From Gemmatirosa kalamazoonensis (GTDB lineage Bacteria > Gemmatimonadota > Gemmatimonadetes > Gemmatimonadales > Gemmatimonadaceae), in assembly GCF_000522985.1 (NCBI RefSeq), contig NZ_CP007129.1, positions 434,001 to 498,000 on the forward strand: DNA of 64,000 bases, read 5' to 3'. A program made the translations under genes and the position numbers. The notes below the pieces were generated by a model, which searched no databases, was not told the DNA's origin, and was given only the letters and a program-made list of their open reading frames with translations. Position 1 is the first letter of the stretch. Every line of letters starts with the position of its first letter. Shown one piece after another: positions 31,522 through 40,509 of the stretch.

Positions 31522-34375
31522 GCGACCGCCACGGCTCCTCCGCGCGCCCCCACTGCCGCCGGATGCGCTCGTAGGCGCGCCGCGCGTCGGCGGCGTCGCC
31601 CATGCGCTCGGACACCCGCGCGCGCTCCAGCAGCGCGACACCCTCGAGCGCGGTCGGATCGGCGTCGGTCCAGCCGGCGAGGATCGCGCGCGACTCGGCG
31701 AGGCGTCCGAGCGCCGCCAGCAGCCGCGCGCGCACGATGCGGTCGATGCGGAAGCACGAGAAGCAGAGCGTGTCGGGCAGCGCGAGGAAGCGCCGCAGCG
31801 CGTCGACCGAGTCGCGGCGCGCGAGCGCGAGGTACGCGCGCGCCGCCGCCGTGTCGTACGCCGCGCGCTCGCGGTCGATCGCCGCCGCGGCATGCGTGCG
31901 CCGCTCCGCGCGCGCGAGCACGCGGCGCAGCGCCGCCGTGTCGCCGTGCGCGCTCCGCCACGGGAGCGTCAGCGCGAGCCACTGCGAGCCGTCCGCCTCC
32001 CACCGGTCGAACAGCGCCGCGATCGAGTCGTCCGGCGCCGCGCCGACGAAGGCGAGCTCGCCGGCGAGCGCGAACCGCCGGCGACCATCCGCGCCCAGCA
32101 CGCACCACGCCTCGCGCATGCGGCCGCGGAACGCGAACCGCCACGCCACCTCGCCCCGCCGCGCGGCGCACGGACCCGGCGTCGAGTCGCGAGACAGCCG
32201 CGCCGCGACCATGCGCTCGATCGCCACGGCCGTCTGCCCCGTGTCGAGCCAGCGGTCGATCATCTTGCGCGTCGCGATGAGCGCGTCGGTCGTCGCCGTG
32301 TCGAAGCGCACGCCGCTGCCCGCGAGGCCGCCCGCGGCGACGAGACCGGCCGTCGCGCTCACCGCCCTCGCGCTGATGTCGGCCTGGTTCAGCGTCAGGT
32401 ACTTGCGCGCGTAGCGCATCCCGGCGGAGTCGCCGCCCAACAGCAGCCCGAGCTCCACCGCGTGCAGGTAGCTCGGCGCGAACCCCGAATCGAGCGCGAT
32501 CGCGCGGTCGAAGCTCGCGAGGATCGACTCCGGCGGCACGGCCATCGGCCCCACCGCGTAGTGGTACCGCTTGTCGCCGAGCTGATACCAGAGCTCCGGA
32601 TCGTTCGGGTAGCGCGCCGTCGCGTCGCGCAGCGTCGCGAACAGCCGGCGCTCGTCGCGCCACAGCGCCGACGCGGGGACGTCGGGGTCGCGCCGCGCGA
32701 TCGCCACCGCGGCCGACAGCGAGTCGACGACGACGAGCAAACTCTCGCGCGCGGGAAGGCCGTGGTTGAAGCGCGCGGCGCGCAGCCGGTACACCTGCAC
32801 TAGCGAGTCGGCCTCCGTCCCCTGCCATCCCATCGCCGTCGCCACGCGCCGCAGCGCGGGCGCGAACGTCGAGTCGACGGCGAGCGCGCGCTGGTAGTGC
32901 TCGATCGCCGCGCCCCAGTCCGAGCGGCGCCACGCCTGCTCGCCGCGCAGGAACTCGTTCAGCGCCGGCTCGGTGGTGTGCGCGCCGAGCCACGAGCCCG
33001 ATACGGCGCCGATCGGCACCACGCGATCGAGCGCGACGAGGATGCCGCGCGACAGCGAGTCGCTCAGCTCCGTTAGGCGCATCCTCGGCATTTCCCACCG
33101 GAACTCGCCGACCGTGCGCGCGCCGTCGTCGCGCACGTCGACGAGCACGGCGGCGAGCCGCACCGAGTCGACGCCGATGGCGGCGAGCGTGCCGTACACG
33201 CCGAACCGCGCGCCCGTGCGCCGTGCGAGCTCCGCGGTCGACGTCGCGTCCGCGTGCGCCGGCCAGTACGCGTCGGCGACCGACGGCGGCACGGCGCGGA
33301 TCGGTCCCGCGTCCGCGAGGTTCGTGCTCAGGAGGTCCACGATCCCCTCGCGCCACACGAGCACCGCGGAGTCGGACGACACGACGTTGAACGGCGCGAC
33401 GACGAGCCCCGTGTCGTCGGCCCGCGGGCGCGGCAGCGTCGGGCGCAGCTGCATCGCGAGATAGGCGAGCGCCCCGACCGCGAGCGCCGCCGGCAGACGA
33501 CGCCACGCGCGCCGCCACGTACGCGCGCGCGGCGGCATCGGCACCGACGCCCCGTCGAGCGACGCGACGAACTCGCTCGTCGACGCGAAGCGGTCGGCGG
33601 GCGCCTTCGCGAGCGCGCGCATGACCGTCGACTCCACCGACGGCGGCACGGTGCCACGGTAGGCGCGCAGCTCCGGGGGCGTGCCGGTCTGGTGGAGCGC
33701 GAGCAGCACCTGGCCGTTAGGCCCATGGAACGGCGGCACGCCGGCGAGCATCTCGAACAGCACGCACCCGAGGCTGTAGATGTCGCTCCGCGCGTCGACC
33801 GCCGCGGCGCCGCTCGCCTGCTCGGGGCTGACGTACGCGGGCGTGCCGACGACCACGCCGCTCGTCGTGAGGCCGGTGCCGTCGCTGCCGATCGCGCGCG
33901 CGATGCCGAAGTCGGCCACGAGCGCGTGCCCCTCGGCCAGCAGCACGTTCTCCGGCTTCACGTCGCGGTGCACGATGCCGCGCGCGTGCGCGTAGCCGAG
34001 CGCCGCGGCGACGTCGCGCGCGATGCGCACCGCGTCGTCCACCGGCAGCTGCCCGTCGCGCTGCAGCCGGTGCCGCAGCGTCTCGCCGGCGACGTACGGC
34101 ATCACGTAGTACAGCAGCCCGTCGATCTCGCCGGAGTCGTGCAGGGCGACGACGTTCGGGTGCTGCAGGCCCGCGGCGAGGTGGATCTCGCGCAGGAACC
34201 GCTCGGCGTACGTCGACGCCGCGAAGTGCGGGTGCAGCACCTTCACCGCGACGCGCCGGCCGTGGCGGCGGTCGGTGGCGAGGAACACCGTCGCCGTGCC
34301 GCCGCGCCCGATCTCGCGCTCGACGTCGTACCGGTCCTGCAGCGCCTGCCGCACGCGTTCTGCGAAGTCTCGCAT
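31442..34375 (-). CDS. Ser/Thr protein kinase with TolB-like and TPR-like C-terminal half
   Basis: A 977-residue membrane kinase. Kinase domain: GRGGTATVFLATDRR near residue 23, VAVKVLHPHF, catalytic HRDVKPENVLL near 138, DFGIAR near 156 and YVSPEQA near 180. A transmembrane helix lies near 300-318 (LPAALAVGALAYLAMQL). It is followed by a TolB/FlgO-like domain (GLVVAPFNVVSSDSAVLVW through FGVYGTLAAIGVDSVRLAAV), then helical repeats. This architecture is common in Gemmatimonadota. ATG 34375 is chosen at the domain boundary (MRDFAERVRQALQDRY); the frame extends 62 codons further upstream without homology. Divergent from a BTAD regulator; convergent and overlapping with a sigma factor. Confidence 0.9.
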   Translation of the reverse strand: MRDFAERVRQALQDRYDVEREIGRGGTATVFLATDRRHGRRVAVKVLHPHFAASTYAERFLREIHLAAGLQHPNVVALHDSGEIDGLLYYVMPYVAGETLRHRLQRDGQLPVDDAVRIARDVAAALGYAHARGIVHRDVKPENVLLAEGHALVADFGIARAIGSDGTGLTTSGVVVGTPAYVSPEQASGAAAVDARSDIYSLGCVLFEMLAGVPPFHGPNGQVLLALHQTGTPPELRAYRGTVPPSVESTVMRALAKAPADRFASTSEFVASLDGASVPMPPRARTWRRAWRRLPAALAVGALAYLAMQLRPTLPRPRADDTGLVVAPFNVVSSDSAVLVWREGIVDLLSTNLADAGPIRAVPPSVADAYWPAHADATSTAELARRTGARFGVYGTLAAIGVDSVRLAAVLVDVRDDGARTVGEFRWEMPRMRLTELSDSLSRGILVALDRVVPIGAVSGSWLGAHTTEPALNEFLRGEQAWRRSDWGAAIEHYQRALAVDSTFAPALRRVATAMGWQGTEADSLVQVYRLRAARFNHGLPARESLLVVVDSLSAAVAIARRDPDVPASALWRDERRLFATLRDATARYPNDPELWYQLGDKRYHYAVGPMAVPPESILASFDRAIALDSGFAPSYLHAVELGLLLGGDSAGMRYARKYLTLNQADISARAVSATAGLVAAGGLAGSGVRFDTATTDALIATRKMIDRWLDTGQTAVAIERMVAARLSRDSTPGPCAARRGEVAWRFAFRGRMREAWCVLGADGRRRFALAGELAFVGAAPDDSIAALFDRWEADGSQWLALTLPWRSAHGDTAALRRVLARAERRTHAAAAIDRERAAYDTAAARAYLALARRDSVDALRRFLALPDTLCFSCFRIDRIVRARLLAALGRLAESRAILAGWTDADPTALEGVALLERARVSERMGDAADARRAYERIRRQWGRAEEPWRSLMQPARAPSAPAFVTAPPPPASAGGR

Positions 34376-34466
34376 CGATGTCCCCGGAGCCGTCCACTTG
34401 ATTACAGACGGCCACGCGGCGGAGACTTCCGCGGGACCAGCGACGGACGCACGCAATGGGAACGCC

Positions 34467-35195
34467 ATGATCGAGCTGCGCCTGCTCGGCGCGACGGACC
34501 TCGGGGGCCTGCCCGCGGCCGCCGCGGAGGCGCTGCTCGCGCAGCCGAAGCGCATCGCCATGCTCGCCTACCTCGCGCTCGCGCAGCCCCGCGGCTATCA
34601 CCGCCGCGACCGGATCGTCGGGCTGCTGTGGCCGGAGCTCGACCAGGAGCGCGCGCGCGTGTCGCTCCGCCGCGCGGTGTACGATCTCCGCCGCGCGCTC
34701 GGCGACGACGTGATCGTGGGACGGGGCGACGAGGAGATCGCGCTCGCCCGCGACGCCGTCTGGTGCGACGCCGTGGACGCGGACGAGTCCGTCGACGCCG
34801 GGCGCTACCTGCGCGCGCTCGAGCTGTACAAGCGCGGCGACCTGCTGCCGGGGTTCTTCGTCCAGGACGCCGGCGCGTTCGAGGACTGGCTCGAGCGCAC
34901 CCGCTCGATGCTGCGTGACAAGATGGCCGCCGCCGCGTGGAGCCTCGCCGCCGAGAGCGCCTCCGGCGGCCAGCTCACGAACTCCAACCGCTTCGCGAGG
35001 CGCGCCAGCGAGCTCGCCCCGTCCGACGAGCGGATGCTCCGCCGCGTGATGCAGCTGCTGGCCGAGCACGGCGACGTGGCCGGCGCGCTCCACGTCTACG
35101 ACGACTTCGCGCGGCGGCTCCGGCGGGACTTCGACGCGGAGCCGTCGAGGGAGTCGCGCGAGCTGGTGGAGCGGATGAGGCGGGAGGGGCGGTGA
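34467..35195 (+). CDS. BTAD-domain transcriptional regulator (SARP-like)
   Basis: A 242-residue regulator. The N-terminal OmpR/SARP-type winged helix (MIELRLLGATDLGGL through GLLWPELDQERARVSLRRAV, residues 1-95) is followed by a bacterial transcriptional activator (BTAD) TPR-like domain ending in LHVYDDFARRLRRDFDAEPS near residue 220. It is a stand-alone short version without the extra enzyme-like domains of long family members. It diverges from the large kinase gene with a 91-base gap, and such pairs recur in this phylum, so control of or by the kinase is plausible. Confidence 0.85.
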   Translation: MIELRLLGATDLGGLPAAAAEALLAQPKRIAMLAYLALAQPRGYHRRDRIVGLLWPELDQERARVSLRRAVYDLRRALGDDVIVGRGDEEIALARDAVWCDAVDADESVDAGRYLRALELYKRGDLLPGFFVQDAGAFEDWLERTRSMLRDKMAAAAWSLAAESASGGQLTNSNRFARRASELAPSDERMLRRVMQLLAEHGDVAGALHVYDDFARRLRRDFDAEPSRESRELVERMRREGR

Positions 35196-35297
35196 CTTCA
35201 ATACGGATCACGTTCATGGCGCTACCATCGGTCTCCATCGAGCGCGGTATGGACATGATGGAAACGCGATGGCCATGATGCGTCCCACGCCCGCGCC

Positions 35298-35915
35298 CTA
35301 GTCCCTCAGTAACGCCAGCCCGAGTCCGATGTACCACGCCGGGCTCACGACGAACCCCGCCGCCAGTGCAGGGAACGCGATGAGCGGGCTCGCCGGGTTC
35401 AGCACCACGAGCCGACCGACGTAGAGCGCGAGCGAGAGCACGCCGGAGAGCACGCCTAACGGCGCGAGCCACGCCGGCGTGCGCGCGTCGCGCGTGAGGA
35501 GCCGCGCGAAGGCGAGCGTGCCGAGCCCGGAGAGCCCGAACGTGAGCAGCCCCCGCGGGTCCACCGCGTTCGGCAGGTCGGGGCTCGACACCGCCGGCGG
35601 GTGCAGCACGTTCGCGAGGTCGAACCCGCCGTGCACCATGGCGCCGAGCGCGCCGAGCATCGCGACGAGCAGCGCCCACAGCGCGGCCGGTGGCGCGATC
35701 GGGCTCGTGCGCGCATGGAGCGCGACGAACACCGCCGTGGAGGTGAGCGCGCCGAGCATCAGCGTCGCCGCGCTCAGCCCCGGATCGCGCAGGACGACGA
35801 ACGCGACCGCGTAGAGCACGCCGAGCGCCGCGCTCGCGAACGCAGCCCACCCCGCGCTCCGGTCGAAGGCGACGGTGAGGAGGTGCTGGGGACGGGGGAC
35901 GACCGTGCTGGCCAT
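35298..35915 (-). CDS. Hypothetical membrane protein, six helices
   Basis: A 205-residue integral membrane protein with about six hydrophobic segments (near residues 20-42, 48-66, 75-95, 120-140, 148-168 and 178-202). The loop FDLANVLHPPAVSSPDLPN connects helices 3 and 4. I do not recognise a family. It is the last gene on the minus strand before the convergent BTAD gene and is separated from the peroxiredoxin by a hairpin repeat. Confidence 0.65.
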   Translation of the reverse strand: MASTVVPRPQHLLTVAFDRSAGWAAFASAALGVLYAVAFVVLRDPGLSAATLMLGALTSTAVFVALHARTSPIAPPAALWALLVAMLGALGAMVHGGFDLANVLHPPAVSSPDLPNAVDPRGLLTFGLSGLGTLAFARLLTRDARTPAWLAPLGVLSGVLSLALYVGRLVVLNPASPLIAFPALAAGFVVSPAWYIGLGLALLRD

Positions 35916-35983
35916 GATCGGGACCTCGGCTGGTGACGCGCGATCTACGGCGCGTGGAGCCCGATCGGATTGCCGTTGCGTTG

Positions 35984-36060
35984 GAACCGCAGAGGACGCA
36001 GAGGGCCGCAGAGGACTGAACTCGATGTCCTCTGCGGCCCTCTGCGTTCCTCTGCGGTTC
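35984..36060. repeat. Inverted repeat of CGCAGAGG-type units
   Basis: The left arm (35984-36015) and right arm (36028-36060) are reverse complements with one base inserted in one arm. Each has three variant units around CCGCAGAGGA / CGCAGAGGG, with a 12-base loop. It starts after the peroxiredoxin stop on the minus strand and may terminate that transcript. Confidence 0.85.
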
Positions 36061-36072
36061 GATGCCGTCGAC

Positions 36073-36666
36073 CTAGCGCGCGGCGGCCACCGCGGCGGCG
36101 AGCGCCTTGTACGCGTCTTCCGAGAGCGCGTTGAACTTCATCTCGCGGTACGCGATCCGGCCGTCCTTGCCGATGACGAACACGGTGCGCGAGGCGATCG
36201 GCCGGCCGGCCATGCGCGAGCCGTACTTGTCGGCGATCGCGAGGCTCGGGTCGGAGGCGAGCGCGAACGGGAACTTCATCTCCGACGCCCACGACACGTG
36301 CGAGTCGATCGAGTCGGCGGAGACCGGGACCACGACCACCCCGTCGCCGAACAGCGACGCGTACTCGTCGCGGAACTTCGTCAGCTCGGCCGTGCACCCG
36401 CTCGTGCGGTCCTTCGGGTAGAACGCGACGACGACGACCTTCCCCTTGAGGTCCGAGAGCGCCACCGGCGTCGCGCGGGCGCCGCTGCCGTCGGCCCACG
36501 GGAGCGAGAAGTCGGGCGCCGCCTCGCCGACGGCGGGAGCGACGACGGTCGTCGTGGTCGTGGTGGTGACCGTGGTGGTCGTGCTGCTGGCCGTCTGGGC
36601 CCGAGCGGCGCCGGCGTCGAGCGCGAGCACGGCGACGGTCGCGGCGAGAGTGAGCGAGGAGCGCAT
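36073..36666 (-). CDS. Exported peroxiredoxin (BCP/AhpC-TSA type)
   Basis: A 197-residue thioredoxin-fold peroxidase. A signal peptide (residues 1-23, VAVLALDAGAARAQ) precedes a Ser/Thr spacer. The catalytic stretch is VVAFYPKDRTSGCTAELTKF with the peroxidatic cysteine in SGCT near residue 88. No obvious second cysteine follows at the BCP position, so it may act as a 1-Cys enzyme. PVSADSIDSHVSWASEMKFP and ASRTVFVIGKDGRI complete the fold. It should reduce peroxides in the periplasm. ATG 36666 is chosen because it gives the signal peptide; the frame extends upstream without homology. Confidence 0.87.
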   Translation of the reverse strand: MRSSLTLAATVAVLALDAGAARAQTASSTTTTVTTTTTTTVVAPAVGEAAPDFSLPWADGSGARATPVALSDLKGKVVVVAFYPKDRTSGCTAELTKFRDEYASLFGDGVVVVPVSADSIDSHVSWASEMKFPFALASDPSLAIADKYGSRMAGRPIASRTVFVIGKDGRIAYREMKFNALSEDAYKALAAAVAAAR

Positions 36667-36880
36667 TGGGAGGTCGGGTGAGGGGAGGCCTAACGCCGGC
36701 GGGCCGCGGCTGAAGAGCGGCGGCGGGCCGGCCCCGCGTCGTTCCAGTCGTAGCATACCGGGATTTCCTTCCCGACCCAATGGGATGCGCGAAAGCCCTC
36801 CAAGGGCCGGGGCCGCCTGCCCCTCGACCCTTGGCCCTCGTCCTGCAACGCTCACCCCCGATGCCATCAGCGGAGGACGC

Positions 36881-37141
36881 ATGACCGACACCCGCGCCGT
36901 CGCGCCGCAGCCCGCCGACCGCCCCGCCGCGGGCCGCGAGCGACGCCGACACCATCACCTCCGCGACCTGATCGACGAGATGCTCGCGTCGCTCCGCGCG
37001 GCGGCCAACCGCGACCTCTTCACCCCCCAGGAGCGCGCCGACGCCGAGACCCAGCTCGCCGCGATCATGGAGCGGGTGCACGCGGAAGCCGTGAACCTGG
37101 GAGGGCGACCCGAGCACGCCGACCGCGGCGCTGCGACCTGA
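36881..37141 (+). CDS. Small hypothetical protein
   Basis: An 86-residue protein with a clear ribosome binding site (GGAGGACGC before ATG 36881). It has an Arg/His-rich segment (GRERRRHHHLRDLIDEML) and a helical, acidic C-terminal half (FTPQERADAETQLAAIMERV). No family recognised. Transcribed toward the methyltransferase gene with 31 bases between the stops. Confidence 0.6.
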   Translation: MTDTRAVAPQPADRPAAGRERRRHHHLRDLIDEMLASLRAAANRDLFTPQERADAETQLAAIMERVHAEAVNLGGRPEHADRGAAT

Positions 37142-37172
37142 CGACGGCGACCCTTCCGGTGCCCGGCGTCGG

Positions 37173-37934
37173 TCAGCTCTCCACGCTCGCGACGAGCACC
37201 GGCTGGAACAGCACCCCGTCGCGTCGCTCGACGCGGCGGAAGCCGGCCTGCAGCGCGAGCTCGGTGAGCCGCGCGATGGACACGGCGTAGTAGCGGCTGC
37301 GGTGCACGGTGGTCGTGCACAGGCCGTCCGCCTCCTCCTCCGTGACGTAGATGCGGACGTCGTAGCGGCGGCCGTCGTCGTCCCACTCCCACACCTGGAC
37401 GGCGAGCACCCGACGTCCATCGACGCGCCGCAGCCCGTACGGGTGCACGTCGGGATCCTGGCGCGCCATCGCCGCGTAGTCGCGCACCGACACGACGAGC
37501 GCGCCGCCGGGACGGAGCACCGCGCGGAAGCCGCGGAACGCCTTCAGGATCTCGTCGTCGGTGAGCAGGTGCGGTACGGCGTTGTCGCACGCGATCACGG
37601 CGTCGATCGGCTCGCGCAGCAGCACGGGCAGCGCGCGCATGTCGGCCACGCGCACGTCGGCCGTCGCGCCGCGCCGCGCGAGCTCGTCGCGCGCGCGCGC
37701 CGCAGCGCCGGGCGAGAGGTCCGACGCGGAGAGTCGGTAGCCCCGCTGCGCGAGCCCGATCGTCTGCGTGCCGATGCCGCACGCCGCGTCGTGCACCCGT
37801 GCGCCGGCGCACACGCCGAGCTCGCCCAGCAGCCCGGCGAGCGCCGCGCCCTGTCGCGCGATGCTCCACTCCCAGTCGGCGTAGAGCAGGTGATAGCGCG
37901 CGGCGAGCGCGTCGTAGCAGGTCGTGTCGGTCAT
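37173..37934 (-). CDS. Class I SAM-dependent methyltransferase
   Basis: A 253-residue Rossmann-fold methyltransferase. Motif I is VHDAACGIGTQTIGLAQRGY (near residues 48-67), motif II SASDLSPGAAARARDEL, motif III ADMRALPVLL, and motif IV IDAVIACDNAVPHLL. GGALVVSVRDYAAM is the post-IV strand. The C-terminal region with VQVWEWDDDGRRYDVRIYVTE resembles glycine/sarcosine-type small-molecule methyltransferases, but the substrate is unassigned. ATG 37934 (MTDTTCYDALAARYH) is chosen; the upstream gene on the same strand ends 11 bases before it, so they are an operon. Confidence 0.87.
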   Translation of the reverse strand: MTDTTCYDALAARYHLLYADWEWSIARQGAALAGLLGELGVCAGARVHDAACGIGTQTIGLAQRGYRLSASDLSPGAAARARDELARRGATADVRVADMRALPVLLREPIDAVIACDNAVPHLLTDDEILKAFRGFRAVLRPGGALVVSVRDYAAMARQDPDVHPYGLRRVDGRRVLAVQVWEWDDDGRRYDVRIYVTEEEADGLCTTTVHRSRYYAVSIARLTELALQAGFRRVERRDGVLFQPVLVASVES

Positions 37935-37944
37935 GGTCGGCGGG

Positions 37945-38727
37945 TCATCCGGTTCGGCGGCGTCGGCCGGCATTCCATCGTGCCTCCATCGCGAGGCATT
38001 CCTCCTCGGTGTGCGGCACCGGCCCACCGACGCAGTCGTCGCCGCGCGTGCACGGCAGCTCCGCCGCCGCCGTCAGGCGGGTGACGCGCTCCTGCGTCGG
38101 CCACAGCGCGCGCTGCACCGACGACACGACGAGTCCGGCCGGGACGTCGGGATCGGCGTGCCCGTGCAGCCACCACCGCACGACGTCGTGCAGCACCGCG
38201 TCGCGCGACGGCTTCACCGGCGACGCGAGCACGAGCGGCGTGATCGGCGTGGCCTCGCCGCGCGCGCGGAGGAACGCGAGCGCGGTGCGCGCGACGTACC
38301 ACGCCGCCGCCTCGTCCGCGTGACGCCCGCGCGCGCCCGGCTCGCCGTGGCCGAAGACGAGCGTTCCCAGCTCGACGACCGGCCCCGTCGCCGGCGCCTC
38401 GGCCACGAGCTCGCGCCATGGTGCGAGCTCCCGCGCGCCGAACCCGCCGCCCACCCCGACCACGACGAGCGCGTCGGCGAACCGCGCGCGCACGTCGAGC
38501 TCCTGCGACCACGTCGGCCGCACGGCGCGCACGCGGAAGCGTCCCGCGCTGTCCGTCACCGCGCTCCCGAACGGCGAGCGGCACGCGCGATCGTCGGGAA
38601 AGCCGCGCACCTCGACGCGCACCCCGGCGAGCGGCCGCCGCCGCACCACCAGGGCGCCGTCCTCGCCGCAGGTCGTCCATGTCTCGTCGACCGCGAGCGT
38701 GCCGCGAACGGTCCACATCTGGGTCAT
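37945..38727 (-). CDS. Hypothetical protein with N-terminal beta-sandwich-like domain
   Basis: A 260-residue protein with no recognised family. Residues 1-90 (MTQMWTVRGTLAVDE, PLAGVRVEVRGFPDD, AVTDSAGRFRVRAVRPTW) follow the pattern of carboxypeptidase-regulatory or transthyretin-like beta sandwiches: a modifiable strand pair, then a DSAGRFR turn. The rest is mixed, with RHADEAAAWYVARTALAFLR helical and a C-terminal cysteine pair (LPCTRGDDCVGG). No signal peptide. Eleven bases upstream of the methyltransferase start, likely co-expressed. Confidence 0.65.
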   Translation of the reverse strand: MTQMWTVRGTLAVDETWTTCGEDGALVVRRRPLAGVRVEVRGFPDDRACRSPFGSAVTDSAGRFRVRAVRPTWSQELDVRARFADALVVVGVGGGFGARELAPWRELVAEAPATGPVVELGTLVFGHGEPGARGRHADEAAAWYVARTALAFLRARGEATPITPLVLASPVKPSRDAVLHDVVRWWLHGHADPDVPAGLVVSSVQRALWPTQERVTRLTAAAELPCTRGDDCVGGPVPHTEEECLAMEARWNAGRRRRTG

Positions 38728-38748
38728 GGCGGGAGAGTCTCCGGTTGG

Positions 38749-38811
38749 TGGCTGCGTGGCTGCGTGGCTGCGTGATCCGTTAGGCCCTCACGTAGCCACG
38801 CAGCCACGCGG
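38749..38811. repeat. GTGGCTGC inverted array, family B, copy 3
   Basis: Left arm 38749-38774 (three GTGGCTGC units) and right arm 38789-38811 (GTAGCCAC, GCAGCCAC units), with a GTTAGGC motif in the loop. Short version of the family, located between two minus-strand genes. Confidence 0.85.
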
Positions 38812-38818
38812 CAGTCGT

Positions 38819-39649
38819 TCACTTGATCGCGTGCGGCTCGCCGTACACGAAGTCGTCCATCACCACGAGGTCCGCCGAGCCGCCACGCGTGGCGTCGCGC
38901 ACCGACGCGCCGAGCGGCGCCTCGCCCGAGGTGATGCGCACGCGCGCGACGATCGGCGTGTCGAACACGAGGCCGGCGAAGGAGAGCCCCGCGGCGCCGT
39001 TCTGGCGCGGGCCGGCGACCGCGGCGATCAACCGGCCGGCCACGTCGTAGTACTCGATCGTCGTGCGTCCCGAGCGGCCGACGTCGGCGAACACCGCGCC
39101 GAAGCCGGTCACGGTGGCCGGCGTGGCGGAGCCCGCGACGAAGAAGCGCACCTCGAGCGCGGCGCTGCCGACGGCGGCGAACACCTTCGCCGGGCTGAAC
39201 ACGTTGAACTCGCCGGCGTACGAGGGGTTCACCGCGGCGAAGCCGTCGTCGGCCACCCGGAATCCGGTGCCCGTCGTCGCGAGCACGGCGCCGCGCGGGG
39301 AGTTCTTGTTGAAGAAGTCGGCCGGGAACGCGTCGGTGTTGGTGACCGCGGCGGGGACGCCGTCCCAGTTGATCTCGCGGCGCCCGGTCGCCTGCTCGCC
39401 CGCCGTGTTCGGGTTGAGCGTGCCGAGCAGCGCGCGGTACGCGTCGATCCCCGACTTGATGTCGCCCGTCGCGCGCACGACCTGCTTCGCGCCGTCGCGC
39501 GTGACGAGGAAGCCCGCGGCGGCGAGCGCGTCGTCCGCCGCGACCGCGGGGTCCACCTGCGGCGTCGTCGGATCGTCGTAGGCGTTGCCGCAGTCGGCCA
39601 GAAGGCAGGCGCCTAACAGCGCGCCGACGAGCGTGATGGTGCCTCGCAT
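38819..39649 (-). CDS. Lipoprotein of unknown function
   Basis: A 276-residue lipoprotein candidate. The signal sequence MRGTITLVGALLGACLL has a lipobox LLGAC with Cys at residue 15; a second Cys at residue 20 (LADC) is less suitable. The mature protein is all-beta in appearance, with two parts: a helical ADDALAAAGFLVTRDGAKQ and a C-terminal beta-rich region (GFGAVFADVGRSGRTTIEYY, SFAGLVFDTPIVARVRI). This C-terminal part resembles secreted PEP-type 'fire' domains that predict surface display, but I cannot name the family. ATG 39649 is fixed by the signal peptide. Confidence 0.75.
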   Translation of the reverse strand: MRGTITLVGALLGACLLADCGNAYDDPTTPQVDPAVAADDALAAAGFLVTRDGAKQVVRATGDIKSGIDAYRALLGTLNPNTAGEQATGRREINWDGVPAAVTNTDAFPADFFNKNSPRGAVLATTGTGFRVADDGFAAVNPSYAGEFNVFSPAKVFAAVGSAALEVRFFVAGSATPATVTGFGAVFADVGRSGRTTIEYYDVAGRLIAAVAGPRQNGAAGLSFAGLVFDTPIVARVRITSGEAPLGASVRDATRGGSADLVVMDDFVYGEPHAIK

Positions 39650-39776
39650 GGGTCGATCTCCAGAAGAGGTGAGACGAGCGCCGGACGCTGCACGGCGCAC
39701 CACCAAGGTCTCGGTCTCACGCGCGCGGCGCATTCCGGCGACCGGCCGGATCTCGGCCCCGCGATGGATGGGCGGA

Positions 39777-39796
39777 CCCCTGCCGAAAGACAGGGG
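39777..39796 (-). terminator. Hairpin CCCCTG/CAGGGG after the two-component operon
   Basis: CCCCTG (39777-39782) pairs with CAGGGG (39791-39796) around an 8-base loop, 30-50 bases after the response regulator stop in its direction of transcription. No T tract; otherwise the gap 39650-39825 shows only the lipoprotein's promoter region. Confidence 0.35.
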
Positions 39797-39825
39797 CAGC
39801 GGCGGCTCGGCGGCCGCTCAGCGCG

Positions 39826-40509
39826 TCAGGTCAGCCCGTGCTTCGTGGCGAACAGCGCCGCCTGCGTGCGGTCGCCGACGCCGAGCTTCGGGAGGATCGC
39901 GCTCACGTAGCCCTTCACCGTACCGAGGCTGAGGAAGAGCGCGGCGGCGATCTCCTTGTTGCTGCGTCCCTGCGCGATGAGCCGCAGCACGTCGCGCTCG
40001 CGCGGCGTCAGCCCGTCGAACGGCGACGGCGCGGCCGGCTCGGCGAGGTGGCGCATGAGCAGCTGCTGCGCGCGCGGGTCGAGCGTCGGCGTGCCGCGCG
40101 CGGCGGCGTGCACGGCGCGCACGAGATCGTCCTTCTGCATGTCCTTCAGCAGGTAGCCTAACGCGCCCGCCTGGATCGCCTCGCGCACCTTCGCGTCGTC
40201 GCCGAAGGTGGTGAGGATGAGCACCGCGCGCGCCGTGCCCGCGGCGCGGATGCGGCGCAGCGCCTCGAGCCCGTCGGTGCCGGGCATGAGCAGATCCATG
40301 AGCACCACGTCGGGGCGCAGCTCGCCCGCGAGCCGCACCGCCTCGTCGCCCGTGCCCGCCTCGCCGACGACGTCGATCGCCGCGCCGCCTAACGGGGACG
40401 CGTCGCCGAGGATCATGCGCAGCCCCTCGCGCACGATCTCGTGGTCGTCCGCGATCAGCACGCGCACCGCGCCGGCGCCGTCGTGTCCGCTCGTGTCGCG
40501 CGCGCTCAT
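39826..40509 (-). CDS. NarL/FixJ-type response regulator
   Basis: A 227-residue response regulator. Receiver domain: VRVLIADDHEIVREGLRMIL with the acidic pair at about residues 22-23, the phosphoacceptor Asp in PDVVLMDLLMPGTDG near 73, and the Lys in GYLLKDM near 123. LuxR-type helix-turn-helix: LTPRERDVLRLIAQGRSNKE near residues 167-186 and LFLSLGTVKGYVSAILPKLG. ATG 40509 overlaps the kinase stop by ATGA. With the kinase it forms a complete two-component system; targets are not evident. Confidence 0.93.
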   Translation of the reverse strand: MSARDTSGHDGAGAVRVLIADDHEIVREGLRMILGDASPLGGAAIDVVGEAGTGDEAVRLAGELRPDVVLMDLLMPGTDGLEALRRIRAAGTARAVLILTTFGDDAKVREAIQAGALGYLLKDMQKDDLVRAVHAAARGTPTLDPRAQQLLMRHLAEPAAPSPFDGLTPRERDVLRLIAQGRSNKEIAAALFLSLGTVKGYVSAILPKLGVGDRTQAALFATKHGLT